64,000 nt of DNA from JBGTGG01 sp964398945 (GCA_964398945.1 CAYNOT010000003.1:124001-188000); one strand, 5' to 3'. Positions 8,209-17,800 are shown, counted from the first letter of the stretch. The notes: generated from the sequence alone by a model not told the origin. A program made the numbers and translations.

Positions 8209-8727
8209 TTAGCCGTTAAAAACTTTCGATAAGGATACCCCTCTTTTTTGTGCTACTGAGAATGCATCACGCATATTGGTAAGTGCATCGAAGGTAGCTT
8301 TCACCACGTTGTGTGGGTTCGAAGATCCTTTTGATTTTGCCAATACGTTGTGTACACCTGCGCTCTCCAACACGGCACGCATCGCACCACCGGCTATAAC
8401 CCCAGTACCCGGAGAAGCTGGTTTCAACAATACGAACCCGCCACCGAATTTTCCAACTGCATCGTGCGGTACAGTTCCTTTTATAATTGGGACTTTTACC
8501 AAATGCTTCTTGGCGTCATCGATTCCTTTTGTAATCGCATCCGTAACCTCATTGGCCTTTCCAAGACCATAGCCTACCACACCATTGCCATCACCTACCA
8601 CTACAATCGCTGCAAAGCTGAATCTACGACCACCTTTTACCACTTTTGCAACCCGGTTAATAGCAACTACGCGTTCTTTAAGATCGATTTCGCTTGCTTT
8701 TACGGTGCTAATATTACTTACTGACAT
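8209..8727 (-). CDS. rpsE: 30S ribosomal protein S5
   Basis: S5 helps decoding fidelity on the 30S solvent side. The 172-residue protein has the dsRNA-binding N domain (LKERVVAINRVAKVVKGGRR, FAAIVVVGDGNGVVGYGLGKANEV) and the C domain (GGGFVLLKPASPGTGVIAGGAMRAVLE ... AKSKGSSNPHN). It lies between rplR and rpmD. Confidence 0.97.
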   Translation of the reverse strand: MSVSNISTVKASEIDLKERVVAINRVAKVVKGGRRFSFAAIVVVGDGNGVVGYGLGKANEVTDAITKGIDDAKKHLVKVPIIKGTVPHDAVGKFGGGFVLLKPASPGTGVIAGGAMRAVLESAGVHNVLAKSKGSSNPHNVVKATFDALTNMRDAFSVAQKRGVSLSKVFNG

Positions 8728-8737
8728 ATCTTAAGTC

Positions 8738-9088
8738 TTAGAATTTTAATCCACCTTCTCTGGCACCCTCTGCCAAAGCCTTAACATTTCCATGATACAA
8801 GTATCCATTTCTATCGAAAACAATTTCTTGAATTCCTGATGCGATGGACTTCTCGGCCATTTTCTTTCCTACAGTCTTCGAGTTTTCAATGTTAAGGCCA
8901 GCCTTATCACCAAGCTCTACTGTTGATGCAGAAGCCAGGGTTACGCCACGTGAGTCGTCAATGATCTGCGCGTAAATCCCTTTGTTGCTTCTAAAAACCG
9001 TTAACCTTGGACGCTCAGTTGTTCCTCTGATCTTCTTCCGGATTCCGGCTTTAATTCTTGATCTTCTTGTTTTATTCTTGCCTGCCAT
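8738..9088 (-). CDS. rplR: 50S ribosomal protein L18
   Basis: L18 carries 5S rRNA into the 50S subunit. The 116-residue protein has the basic N-terminus (KNKTRRSRIKAGIRKKIRG), the RLTVFRSNKGIYAQIIDD core and the ending YHGNVKALAEGAREGGLKF. It lies between rplF and rpsE. Confidence 0.97.
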   Translation of the reverse strand: MAGKNKTRRSRIKAGIRKKIRGTTERPRLTVFRSNKGIYAQIIDDSRGVTLASASTVELGDKAGLNIENSKTVGKKMAEKSIASGIQEIVFDRNGYLYHGNVKALAEGAREGGLKF

Positions 9089-9124
9089 GGATCTATATAT
9101 CTCCTATGATGCTTTAATTAATTT

Positions 9125-9682
9125 CTATTTTGCTGCGGACTTACCAGCTTTTCTTCTGATAAACTCACCTGTGAAGCGGACACCTTTACCTTTGTATGGC
9201 TCAACTTTACGTAGCGATTTTATCTTTGCTGCAATCTGTCCAATCAATTGCTTATCAATGCCTTCCAAAACAATAGTCGGGTTTTGACCTTTTTCTTGAG
9301 AGGTCGTAACCTTAATTTCGGGGGGAACACCAAAAAATATAGTGTGGGAATAGCCTAAGCTTAGTTCCAATACATTTCCTTGTGCGGTAGCTTTAAAACC
9401 AACACCTACAAGCTCCAATTGTTTCTTATATCCTTCGCTTACACCTGTTACCATGTTGGCAAGCAAGGAGCGGTACAATCCGTGCATCGCTTTGTGACGT
9501 TTCTGCTCGGTTGGTCTAACAAGTGTAACTTCCCCATTCTCCTGTGATAATTGAAAATCAGGATCAATTACCTGGGAAAGTTCACCTTTTGGTCCTTTCA
9601 CGGTAGCTTTATGATCTGCTTCAGAGAACGTAAACGTTACACCGGCAGGAATACTAATTGGTTTTTTACCTATTCGTGACAT
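9125..9682 (-). CDS. rplF: 50S ribosomal protein L6
   Basis: L6 lies near the factor-binding site of the 50S subunit. The 185-residue protein begins MSRIGKKPISIPAGV, has two L6 repeats, and carries the signature EPYKGKGVRF near residue 160. It follows rpsH by ten bases. Confidence 0.97.
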   Translation of the reverse strand: MSRIGKKPISIPAGVTFTFSEADHKATVKGPKGELSQVIDPDFQLSQENGEVTLVRPTEQKRHKAMHGLYRSLLANMVTGVSEGYKKQLELVGVGFKATAQGNVLELSLGYSHTIFFGVPPEIKVTTSQEKGQNPTIVLEGIDKQLIGQIAAKIKSLRKVEPYKGKGVRFTGEFIRRKAGKSAAK

Positions 9683-9691
9683 TCCTATTAA

Positions 9692-10090
9692 TTAATATAC
9701 GGTACACAAAACTTCACCACCTACATGAAGCCCGCGGGCTTCTTTATCTGTAATCACACCTTTCGATGTAGAAAGGATTGCAATCCCCAATCCATTCATT
9801 ACCCTTGGCATGGTCTCAGCAGCCGTATATTGGCGCAAACCCGGTGAACTAACACGATCAAGTTTTGTGATCGCTGGCTCTTTGGTTTCGCGGCTATATT
9901 TCAAGGCGATTTTGATACTTCCTTGACCACCATTTCCTTCTTCGAACTTATAGTTCAGGATATAACCTTTGTCAAATAACACTTTGGTTATTTCCTTCTT
10001 GATGTTAGAAGCCGGAATCTCCACTACGCGGTGTCCTGCCTTAATGGCATTCCGCAACCGGGTAAGATAATCTGCTATTGGATCAGTCAT
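9692..10090 (-). CDS. rpsH: 30S ribosomal protein S8
   Basis: S8 binds the central domain of 16S rRNA and in E. coli is the spc-operon repressor. The 132-residue protein starts MTDPIADYLTRLRNAIKAGH and ends with the S8 signature STSKGVITDKEARGLHVGGEVLCTVY. It is separated from rpsN by an unusually long 87-base gap that contains a promoter-like sequence (see 10132-10162). Confidence 0.97.
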   Translation of the reverse strand: MTDPIADYLTRLRNAIKAGHRVVEIPASNIKKEITKVLFDKGYILNYKFEEGNGGQGSIKIALKYSRETKEPAITKLDRVSSPGLRQYTAAETMPRVMNGLGIAILSTSKGVITDKEARGLHVGGEVLCTVY

Positions 10091-10131
10091 TTTCTTTCAA
10101 TTAAAAGCAAACCCGTCAAAAAACGGGGCTG

Positions 10132-10162
10132 CAAAGATATTCAACAATTTTCTTTATTCAAA
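10132..10162 (-). promoter_or_regulatory. Internal promoter upstream of rpsH
   Basis: The minus strand shows TTTG (10159-10162), a 19-base spacer, and TATCTTTG (10132-10139), a full match to the Bacteroidota -33/-7 consensus. The sequence continues GCAGCCCC, as in the promoters of rplC, rpsL and tRNA-Trp. A short hairpin follows in the leader (CCCGT/ACGGG, about 10112-10127). It would let the second half of the operon be transcribed separately. Confidence 0.65.
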
Positions 10163-10177
10163 GTACCATTAAGCCAA

Positions 10178-10447
10178 TTACCAACTTGACTTTGTAACTC
10201 CAGGAATCTTTCCTTCGGAGGCCATTTCACGAAATACGTTACGGCAAACACCGAATTTACGCATATATCCTTTTGGTCTTCCGGTTAGCTTGCAACGGTT
10301 GTGCAACCGAACTGGCGATGCATTCCTTGGCAATTTGTCCAGGGCATCATAGTCACCGGCTTCCTTTAAGGCTTTTCTCTTGGCCGCATACCGTGCTACC
10401 AATTTGGCCCTCTTATTTTCCCTTGCTATTACAGATAATTTTGCCAT
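10178..10447 (-). CDS. rpsN: 30S ribosomal protein S14 (zinc-free long form)
   Basis: S14 is on the 30S head. The 89-residue length and the absence of the CxxC...CxxC zinc site (only two isolated Cys, in LHNRCKLTGRP and GVCRNVFRE) show the zinc-independent form. The C-terminus REMASEGKIPGVTKSSW is typical. It lies between rplE and rpsH. Confidence 0.97.
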   Translation of the reverse strand: MAKLSVIARENKRAKLVARYAAKRKALKEAGDYDALDKLPRNASPVRLHNRCKLTGRPKGYMRKFGVCRNVFREMASEGKIPGVTKSSW

Positions 10448-10452
10448 ACTGC

Positions 10453-11010
10453 TTAATTATTATTTTTTGTAGTGAAAGGCATACCGAAGCCCTTCAATAA
10501 TTCAAAGCTCTCCTCATCCGTGCGGGCATTCGTCACAAACGTGATGTCCATACCGGTGATTTTATTTACTTTATCAATTGAAATCTCAGGGAAAATGATC
10601 TGCTCCTTTACACCCAGTGTGTAATTTCCACGGCCATCAAACCCTTTTGCATTCAGCCCTTTGAAATCACGAACACGTGGAAGCGCTACTGTCATCAAAC
10701 GATCCATGAATTCATACATTTTTTCGCCACGCAATGTAACACGCACACCGATTGGCATATTTTCCCTCAACTTAAAATTTGAGATCGCTTTCTTGGAAAG
10801 TGTAGCTACGGCTTTCTGACCGGTAATGGTTGTGATTTCTTCCACACCCGCATCAATCAGTTTTTTATCCGTTACTGCTATACCCATACCTTTGTTGATA
10901 CAAATCTTCTGGATTCTTGGAACCTCCATTACGGATTTGAACTGGAACTTCTCCTGCAACGCAGGTACAATTTCCTTCAGGTATTTTTCTTTTAATCTTG
11001 GAGTCGCCAT
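10453..11010 (-). CDS. rplE: 50S ribosomal protein L5
   Basis: L5 binds 5S rRNA and contacts the P-site tRNA. The 185-residue protein has YLKEIVPALQEKFQFKSVMEVP at its start, the central GQKAVATLSKKAISNFKLRE and LRGEKMYEFMDRL motifs, and the FPEISIDKVNKITGMDIT C-terminal region. It shares one base with rplX, implying translational coupling. Confidence 0.97.
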   Translation of the reverse strand: MATPRLKEKYLKEIVPALQEKFQFKSVMEVPRIQKICINKGMGIAVTDKKLIDAGVEEITTITGQKAVATLSKKAISNFKLRENMPIGVRVTLRGEKMYEFMDRLMTVALPRVRDFKGLNAKGFDGRGNYTLGVKEQIIFPEISIDKVNKITGMDITFVTNARTDEESFELLKGFGMPFTTKNNN

Positions 11011-11351
11011 TACTTAATAAATTCACCGGTTTTCTTAGAATATCGCTGAAGCTTGCTTTTATCATTAAGCTTCCTACCTATACGGGTAGCTTGACCTGAT
11101 GCCGGATCGATCAACATTAGATTACTAATATGGATCGCAGCCTCAGTTTTATTGATACCACCTTCTGGCTTGCCAGCGGATGGTTTTTGGTGCTTCGTAA
11201 CGATGTTCACATCTTTCACAATCGCACGGTACTTATCGGTAAGTATTTCCAATACTTCACCTTGTTTTCCTTTATCATCTCCGGCAATAACACGAACCGT
11301 GTCACCTTTTCGGATATGAAGTTTATGCTGGGGGTTATACTTTCTTTCCAT
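11010..11351 (-). CDS. rplX: 50S ribosomal protein L24
   Basis: L24 starts 50S assembly at the 5' end of 23S rRNA. The 113-residue protein carries an N-terminal KOW motif (HIRKGDTVRVIAGDDKGKQGEVLEI) and the conserved PEGGINKTEAAIHISN stretch. It lies between rplN and rplE. Confidence 0.97.
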   Translation of the reverse strand: MERKYNPQHKLHIRKGDTVRVIAGDDKGKQGEVLEILTDKYRAIVKDVNIVTKHQKPSAGKPEGGINKTEAAIHISNLMLIDPASGQATRIGRKLNDKSKLQRYSKKTGEFIK

Positions 11352-11354
11352 TGC

Positions 11355-11723
11355 TTATAATACTTCTGGTGCCAATGAAACAATCTTCATAAACTGCTTT
11401 TCGCGCAACTCGCGAGCAACCGGGCCGAAAATACGGGTTCCGCGTGGCTCATCCTGTGCGGTCAACAGAACAGCAGCGTTATCTTCAAAACGGATATACG
11501 ATCCATCTTTTCTCCTAACTTCTTTTGTCGTTCTTACGACCACCGCTTTTGAAACGGTTCCCTTTTTAACGCTACTGCTGGGCATTGCAGACTTAACCGT
11601 AACTACGATTTTATCGCCTACACTTGCGTACCTTCTTCCCGTTCCGCCAAGGACGTGGACACAAAGTACTTCCTTTGCTCCGCTGTTATCTGCAACTTTC
11701 AGTCTGCTTTCAGTCTGTATCAT
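11355..11723 (-). CDS. rplN: 50S ribosomal protein L14
   Basis: L14 lies at the subunit interface. The 122-residue protein begins MIQTESRLKVADNSGAKEVL and contains the L14 signature GSYIRFEDNAAVLL and the end EKQFMKIVSLAPEVL. The length is normal. It lies between rpsQ and rplX. Confidence 0.97.
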   Translation of the reverse strand: MIQTESRLKVADNSGAKEVLCVHVLGGTGRRYASVGDKIVVTVKSAMPSSSVKKGTVSKAVVVRTTKEVRRKDGSYIRFEDNAAVLLTAQDEPRGTRIFGPVARELREKQFMKIVSLAPEVL

Positions 11724-11725
11724 GA

Positions 11726-11983
11726 CTATTTCGCTTTTTCAACTATTTCCACAAGTCTCCACCTTTTGTTTTTGCTCAATGGACGTGTCTCCATGATGCG
11801 TACAGTATCACCGATACCTGCTTCATTTTGTTCGTCATGTGCCATAAACTTGGTAGTCTTGTTTACAAACTTTCCATAGATCGGGTGCTTCACCTTACGG
11901 TCAACAGCAATCGTGATGCTCTTTGTCATCTTGTTGCTTACCACCCGTCCAATTTTCTCTTTTCTTAAGTTCCTTTCTTCCAT
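11726..11983 (-). CDS. rpsQ: 30S ribosomal protein S17
   Basis: S17 is an OB-fold protein binding the 5' domain of 16S rRNA. The 85-residue protein has GRVVSNKMTKSITIAVDRKV and the signature GDTVRIMETRPLSKNKRWRL. It lies between rpmC and rplN. Confidence 0.97.
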   Translation of the reverse strand: MEERNLRKEKIGRVVSNKMTKSITIAVDRKVKHPIYGKFVNKTTKFMAHDEQNEAGIGDTVRIMETRPLSKNKRWRLVEIVEKAK

Positions 11984-11988
11984 AGGAA

Positions 11989-12183
11989 TTACTTTTGAAG
12001 TTCTTTTGCCCTTAATTCGGTTTTCAACCGTGCGATCACTTTACGTGTTTCGCTTATTTTCATTGGGTTCTCAATGGAAGAAACCTGGTGTGCAAATCTT
12101 ATCTTTTGCAACGCTTCCTTCTCGCTAATGATCTTCTCATTTAGCTCAGCGATACTCAATGCTTTTATGTCTGCGTTTTTCAT
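11989..12183 (-). CDS. rpmC: 50S ribosomal protein L29
   Basis: L29 sits near the peptide exit tunnel. The 64-residue two-helix protein has LSIAELNEKIISEKEALQKI and the signature region ISETRKVIARLKTELRAKEL. It starts one base after the rplP stop codon. Confidence 0.96.
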   Translation of the reverse strand: MKNADIKALSIAELNEKIISEKEALQKIRFAHQVSSIENPMKISETRKVIARLKTELRAKELQK

Positions 12184-12184
12184 A

Positions 12185-12607
12185 TTACTGTTCTACGTAG
12201 TCCCTTCTAACTGAAAATTTTGTTTTTATCGGAAGTTTTCCTTCCGCTAAACGCAACGCTTCTTTTGCTACTGCTTCTGTAACACCGCCCGCTTCGAATA
12301 AGATAGTGCCTGGTTTTACCACTGCTACCCAATACTCAGGGGATCCTTTACCTTTACCCATCCGGACTTCAGCGGGCTTTTTAGTAATAGGCTTGTCAGG
12401 AAAAATACGAATCCAAACTTGCCCCTCACGTTTCATAAAACGTGTTACTGCAATACGGGCTGCCTCGATCTGGCGGGCTGTTATCCAGCCCCCTTCTAAA
12501 GACTTCAATGCGAAAGATCCAAAAGCAATGGTATGTCCGCGTGTAGCGACACCCTTCACTCTACCTTTTTGCATCTTTCTGAATTTCGTTCGCTTAGGTT
12601 GTAACAT
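12185..12607 (-). CDS. rplP: 50S ribosomal protein L16
   Basis: L16 helps place the A-site tRNA. The 140-residue protein starts MLQPKRTKFRKMQKGRVKGV and contains the signature pair RFMKREGQVWIRIFPDKPIT and MGKGKGSPEYWVAVVKPGTI. The arginine that is hydroxylated in some bacteria lies in this second region. It lies between rpsC and rpmC. Confidence 0.97.
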   Translation of the reverse strand: MLQPKRTKFRKMQKGRVKGVATRGHTIAFGSFALKSLEGGWITARQIEAARIAVTRFMKREGQVWIRIFPDKPITKKPAEVRMGKGKGSPEYWVAVVKPGTILFEAGGVTEAVAKEALRLAEGKLPIKTKFSVRRDYVEQ

Positions 12608-12634
12608 GGTTACCTAACTTTTATCGTTCTTTAA

Positions 12635-13417
12635 TTATTTTCTTTTACCTCCACGGCCGCCTTGGCCACCTTTGCCACGGTTGTCCCTATCTCCTCCACC
12701 GCGTCTTGCGCCACGTTCCGGTGCTCCGGATTTAGGTCCGCCAGGTCCCTGTGGAGCGTTGATCATCCCCACATTCGGAGAAAGGTCACGCTTACCGTAT
12801 ACTTCGCCTTTAAACACCCATACTTTGATACCGATTTTACCATACACCGTTTGTGCTTCAGTAATTGCGTAGTCGATATCTGCACGCAATGTGTGCAATG
12901 GAATCCTTCCTTCTTTATATTGTTCAGTACGTGCCATCTCAGCACCACCTAAACGACCAGAACATTTAATCTTGATACCTTCCGCACCTACGCGCATTGC
13001 AGAGGCAATCGCTTGCTTCATTGCACGCTTGTAAGAAATACGCGCTTCAATTTGTTGGGCAATCGCTTCACCAACAAGTTTGGCATCAATCTCAGGACGC
13101 TTAATTTCAAAGATGTTGATTTGAACATCCTTGCCTGTAAGCTTCTTCAACTCTTCTTTAATCTTATCTACCTCCGTTCCGCCTTTTCCGATCACAACAC
13201 CCGGACGGGCAGTGTGAATGGTAAGGGTAATACGCTTAAGGGTCCTTTCGATTACCACTTTGGCAACCCCGCCTTTAGGAATACGCGCCTGGATATATTT
13301 CCTGATTTTTTGATCTTCAACAAGTTTATCAGAGAATGATTTTCCACCAAACCAGGCAGAGTCCCATCCACGGATAACGCCTAATCTAAAACCAACCGGG
13401 TTAATTTTCTGTCCCAT
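12635..13417 (-). CDS. rpsC: 30S ribosomal protein S3 with Gly/Arg-rich tail
   Basis: S3 forms part of the mRNA entry channel. The 260-residue protein has the KH domain with PGVVIGKGGTEVDKIKEEL (about residues 73-91) and the C-terminal S3 domain (GRLGGAEMARTEQYKEGRIPLHTLRADIDY). After about residue 215 it continues as a disordered tail rich in Gly and Arg with several RGG-like steps, longer than the E. coli protein (233 residues). It shares one base with rplV. Confidence 0.97.
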   Translation of the reverse strand: MGQKINPVGFRLGVIRGWDSAWFGGKSFSDKLVEDQKIRKYIQARIPKGGVAKVVIERTLKRITLTIHTARPGVVIGKGGTEVDKIKEELKKLTGKDVQINIFEIKRPEIDAKLVGEAIAQQIEARISYKRAMKQAIASAMRVGAEGIKIKCSGRLGGAEMARTEQYKEGRIPLHTLRADIDYAITEAQTVYGKIGIKVWVFKGEVYGKRDLSPNVGMINAPQGPGGPKSGAPERGARRGGGDRDNRGKGGQGGRGGKRK

Positions 13418-13890
13418 TATTCTTGCGTTTCTAATTCTTGTGTTTCAACAGCAGTACCCTGTGCAGCATGGCTCGCTAAAACCATGGTAACGTGGTTGCT
13501 GCGTTTTCTAATTCTGTGGGCACGACCCTGAGGTGCCGGCCTTAATCTTTTCAACTGACGGCCTCCGTCAACCCAAATCTCTTTTACAAAAAGATCAGCA
13601 TCTTCAATCTTCACATCTTCATGGGTATTTTCCCAATTCGAAATGGCGGACAAAAGAAGTTTTTCAAGTTTAGGTGCGCCAATCTTCGCTTCGAACTTTA
13701 AAATGTTCAATGCTTTTGTAACCCGTTGGCCACGAATCATATCCGCCACTAATCTCATCTTACGGGGAGATGTAGGTACATTCTTCAATTTGGCAATAAC
13801 CGGCCCTGTCTTGGCTGCAGCTTTACGTGCATCCCTCTTTTCCCTTTTTACGACAGACCTTTTTGTCTTTTTCGCTGTAGCTTCTTCCAT
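13417..13890 (-). CDS. rplV: 50S ribosomal protein L22 with extended ends
   Basis: L22 lines the peptide exit tunnel. The core (AKLKNVPTSPRKMRLVADMI, then SNWENTHEDVKIEDADLFVKEIWVD and the tunnel-loop region RLRPAPQGRAHRIRKRSNHVT) is standard. The protein is 157 residues against about 110 in E. coli, with a ~30-residue Lys/Arg/Ala-rich N-terminal extension and a short C-terminal tail containing a repeated TQELETQE step. It lies between rpsS and rpsC. Confidence 0.96.
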   Translation of the reverse strand: MEEATAKKTKRSVVKREKRDARKAAAKTGPVIAKLKNVPTSPRKMRLVADMIRGQRVTKALNILKFEAKIGAPKLEKLLLSAISNWENTHEDVKIEDADLFVKEIWVDGGRQLKRLRPAPQGRAHRIRKRSNHVTMVLASHAAQGTAVETQELETQE

Positions 13891-13902
13891 CTTTACTAAG
13901 CG

Positions 13903-14171
13903 TTAATTGCTTTTGTTACCTGAGTGGCCACGGAACATCCTGGTTGGTGCAAACTCACCAAATTTGTGACCCACCATGTTCTCTGTAACATACACAGGAA
14001 TAAATTTATTTCCATTATGAACGGCTATTGTGTAGCCAATGAAATCGGGTGTAATGGTTGACCTTCTTGACCAGGTCTTGATTACAGATTTCTTTCCGGT
14101 AGTTTCCATTGCTTCTACTTTAGAGAGCAAACGAAAATCACAATACGGTCCTTTTTTAATCGAACGTCCCA

Positions 14172-14172
<1 letters not shown>
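13903..14172 (-). CDS. rpsS: 30S ribosomal protein S19
   Basis: S19 lies on the 30S head with S13. The 89-residue protein begins MGRSIKKGPYCDFRLLSKV and contains IKTWSRRSTITPDFIGYTIAVHNG and the signature FGEFAPTRMFRGHSG. It shares one base with rplB. Confidence 0.97.
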
Positions 14173-14996
<824 letters not shown>

Positions 14997-15006
14997 CTTT
15001 TGCTAA

Positions 15007-15294
15007 TTATACGTTGCCATAAAAATCAATTATCTCGCCCTCCGCTAATGTAACGATGGCTTTTTTGTAGCTCGGTCTACGTCCTTCCAACACACCGGTC
15101 TTGGAGTAGCGCGACTTCTTCTTGCCCATTACATTCATGGTATTCACGCTTGTCACGTTTACACCATACTGCTTCTCAATGGCTTTCTTTATCTCTACTT
15201 TGTTGGCATTTAAATCCACAACAAAGCCGTACTTTCCCTTCTCGTTGAGTGCGGAAACTTTCTCGGTAACTAAAGGTTTCTTCAGGATACTCAT
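15007..15294 (-). CDS. rplW: 50S ribosomal protein L23
   Basis: L23 surrounds the tunnel exit and docks trigger factor and SRP. The 95-residue protein begins MSILKKPLVTEKVSALNEKG and has the VDLNANKVEIKKAIEKQYGV core. It shares one base with rplD. Confidence 0.97.
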   Translation of the reverse strand: MSILKKPLVTEKVSALNEKGKYGFVVDLNANKVEIKKAIEKQYGVNVTSVNTMNVMGKKKSRYSKTGVLEGRRPSYKKAIVTLAEGEIIDFYGNV

Positions 15295-15926
15295 TAGTCT
15301 TTGTTTAACAAGTTCACAATCTTTTCAACAGCGCTCTCTACAAAAATCAAGTTGTCAGCATTCATCAAATCATAGGTATTGATCTGGTCTACTGCTGTAA
15401 CTTTTGTTTTCTGAACGTTTCTTCCGGAGAGTACAATATTTTTGATTGATTCAGGAAGAACCAATAACGTCTTCTTATCTGATAAAGAAAGTGCAGCTAT
15501 CATTTGAATGTACTGCTTGGATTTTGGAGCATCAAAATTGAAGTCCTCCAACACAGCAATGGCATTCTCTTTTGCTTTGTAGCTCAACGCTGACTTACGC
15601 GCCAGGTCTTTTACCTTCTTGTTCAGCTTGAAAGAATAGTCACGAGGAGTTGGTCCGAATACGCGTCCACCACCTTTGAACAAAGGATTTTTGATGTTGC
15701 CCGCACGTGCACCCCCGGTGCCTTTCTGTTTCTTTAATTTCTTTGAGGATCCTGCAATCTCAGCACGCTGCTTCGATTTGTGTGTACCTTGACGTTGGTT
15801 CGCTAAAAAGCTTTTAACATCTAAGTAGATAGCATGATCATTCGGCTCGATACCGAAAATTGCATCTGATAGAGCAACTTTCTTACTCGTGGCTTCACCG
15901 CTATATTTTACAACCGCTATATCCAT
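15294..15926 (-). CDS. rplD: 50S ribosomal protein L4
   Basis: L4 helps shape the exit tunnel and in many bacteria represses its own operon. The 210-residue protein carries the tunnel loop (KKLKKQKGTGGARAGNIKNP, then FKGGGRVFGPTPRDYSFKLNKK, about residues 60-105). It overlaps rplC and rplW by one base each. Confidence 0.97.
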   Translation of the reverse strand: MDIAVVKYSGEATSKKVALSDAIFGIEPNDHAIYLDVKSFLANQRQGTHKSKQRAEIAGSSKKLKKQKGTGGARAGNIKNPLFKGGGRVFGPTPRDYSFKLNKKVKDLARKSALSYKAKENAIAVLEDFNFDAPKSKQYIQMIAALSLSDKKTLLVLPESIKNIVLSGRNVQKTKVTAVDQINTYDLMNADNLIFVESAVEKIVNLLNKD

Positions 15927-16558
15927 TACTTTTCGAGAATTACTGTTGAGTTCTTAGCTCCTGGGACGGAACCACTAACGATAATCAGGTTTTGCTCAGG
16001 CATGATTTTGATAACGCGAAGGTTCAATACTTTCACGCGGTCATTTCCCATACGGCCAGCCATTCGCATTCCTTTCATCACGCGGGCAGGAAATGAAGCA
16101 TTACCAATAGAGCCCGGTGCACGCAACCTGTTGTGCTGACCGTGGGTAGCCTCTCCAACCCCGCTGAATCCGTGGCGTTTTACAACACCCTGGAAACCCT
16201 TACCTTTCGAAGTACCAATGGCATCCAGCCAGTCTCCTTCTACAAATACGTCCTGAACCCGGATTTCTGCTCCGAGGTCAACTTTTCCGTCAAATTCAGC
16301 CCTGAAATCCCTGAATTCAACCAAAGTACGTTTTGCGGTAGTGTTTGCTTTTTTGAAGTGGCCAACCTCTGCTTTGTTGGTATGTTTCGCTTTCTTATCC
16401 CCGAAGGATAATTGGATCGCACGATAGCCGTCCGACTCTGCGTTCTTAACCTGTGTTACTACACAAGGTCCTGCTTCTATTACTGTACACGGAATGCTTT
16501 CGCCCTCTGGGCCGAATACACTTGTCATTCCGATTTTTCTTCCTATAAGTCCAGGCAT
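15926..16558 (-). CDS. rplC: 50S ribosomal protein L3
   Basis: L3 starts 50S assembly. The 210-residue protein begins MPGLIGRKIGMTSVFGPEGE and contains the L3 signature region FQGVVKRHGFSGVGEATHGQ with the conserved HGQHNRLRAPGSIG. It is the first gene of this operon. rpsJ, its usual upstream partner, is instead at 38520, and a promoter lies 62 bases upstream of this start. Confidence 0.98.
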   Translation of the reverse strand: MPGLIGRKIGMTSVFGPEGESIPCTVIEAGPCVVTQVKNAESDGYRAIQLSFGDKKAKHTNKAEVGHFKKANTTAKRTLVEFRDFRAEFDGKVDLGAEIRVQDVFVEGDWLDAIGTSKGKGFQGVVKRHGFSGVGEATHGQHNRLRAPGSIGNASFPARVMKGMRMAGRMGNDRVKVLNLRVIKIMPEQNLIIVSGSVPGAKNSTVILEK

Positions 16559-16619
16559 TTTAAATCTGTTTGATGCTTGTTTTTCAGGATTTTACGCGTT
16601 CTGGGCGTAAAAAGGACTG

Positions 16620-16650
16620 CAAAGATAGGAACTATAAATTAGTTACCAAA
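16620..16650 (-). promoter_or_regulatory. Promoter of the rplC-rplQ ribosomal operon
   Basis: The minus strand carries TTTG (16647-16650), a 19-base spacer, and TATCTTTG (16620-16627), a complete match to the Bacteroidota housekeeping promoter. It continues GCAGTCC, shared exactly with the rpsL and tRNA-Trp promoters. It gives the displaced S10 block its own transcription start. Confidence 0.8.
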
Positions 16651-16775
16651 TCCGGGTTGAAAAATAATTTGAGGGGCTTCAATATCAACGCATTAGCAAA
16701 CTTTATCTAAACGAAAAGTTGGCTATCAATTTCAAAAGTGAATATTTGACTAATTTGAGCGCTTCAAATCCAACC

Positions 16776-17798
16776 ATGATCGCTGGCAACAAAAAACAGC
16801 ATAAGCTCTTCCTTCTGGGTCTGTTGATCCTGGCCTTTTTACTGAACCTTTATTTAGGCAGTGTATCCATTCCATTGGTTGATATTTTAAAAGTGCTATC
16901 CTTTCAAGAACCCGAAAATGCCATCTGGGGAAAAATCGTATTGGACTTCCGTCTCAGCAAAGCCATCACCTGTGTTTTGTCCGGTGCAGCATTATCGATT
17001 AGCGGCCTTCAAATGCAGACGTTGTTCAGGAACCCACTGGCCGGACCCGATGTATTGGGGCTGAGTTCCGGGGCAAGCCTGGCCGTATCATTGGTATTGA
17101 TGTCTGGCGCTACAGGATTCACACTTTTTTTAAATCCTGGTCCTTTAGGGGTCGCCATTGCCGCTTCAGCAGGAAGCTTATTGGTCATGTTGGCGGTATT
17201 GGGGATTTCCAATAAAGTAAGAAGCAGTACTTCCTTATTAATAGTAGGTTTAATGATCGGTGCAGCCACCTCCTCAATCGTAAGTGTTTTGCAGTTTATG
17301 AGTGGTGCTGAACAACAGCAAACATTTCTAATATGGACATTTGGGAGTGTTGGCGGGCTAAACTGGTCAGAAATAACAATTCTGGCAATTATCCTTGCTT
17401 TGGGAAGCCTGGGGGCTATTCTCTCCATAAAATCGCTCAATGCCTGGCTTTTGGGCGATCACTATGCTATCAACCTTGGAATAAACCTCAAATCAGCCAA
17501 AATCAAGATAATCATCACTACCTGCCTGATGACGGGGGCAGTTACTGCATTTTGCGGGCCTATCGCATTTATCGGGATTGCTGTGCCCCATGTAACAAAA
17601 CTGTTTATGAATACAAGTGAGCACAAAATATTGATACCGTGGGTCGCTGTGATGGGGGCAATCTTTATTCTGCTATGCGATATCATAGCACAGTTGCCGG
17701 GAAGTGCCCATGTGCTCCCTATCAATGCCATTACCGCGCTTATTGGTGCTCCTATTGTAATTTGGATTATCCTTCGTGGAAATAAAGTGATATCATAG
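16776..17798 (+). CDS. FecCD-family ABC transporter permease (iron-siderophore/cobalamin type)
   Basis: This is an inner-membrane permease of the BtuC/FecCD family, which imports ferric siderophores, haem or cobalamin. From the ATG at 16776 it has 340 residues; a TTG at 16719 would add 19 residues. Family features include VLSGAALSISGLQMQTLFRNPLAGPDVLG and the late CGPIAFIGIAVPHVTK stretch that contacts the ATPase, with about nine to ten hydrophobic segments. The ATPase gene follows after two bases. No periplasmic binding protein or TonB receptor is adjacent, so the substrate cannot be assigned. Confidence 0.92.
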   Translation: MIAGNKKQHKLFLLGLLILAFLLNLYLGSVSIPLVDILKVLSFQEPENAIWGKIVLDFRLSKAITCVLSGAALSISGLQMQTLFRNPLAGPDVLGLSSGASLAVSLVLMSGATGFTLFLNPGPLGVAIAASAGSLLVMLAVLGISNKVRSSTSLLIVGLMIGAATSSIVSVLQFMSGAEQQQTFLIWTFGSVGGLNWSEITILAIILALGSLGAILSIKSLNAWLLGDHYAINLGINLKSAKIKIIITTCLMTGAVTAFCGPIAFIGIAVPHVTKLFMNTSEHKILIPWVAVMGAIFILLCDIIAQLPGSAHVLPINAITALIGAPIVIWIILRGNKVIS

Positions 17799-17800
17799 CC

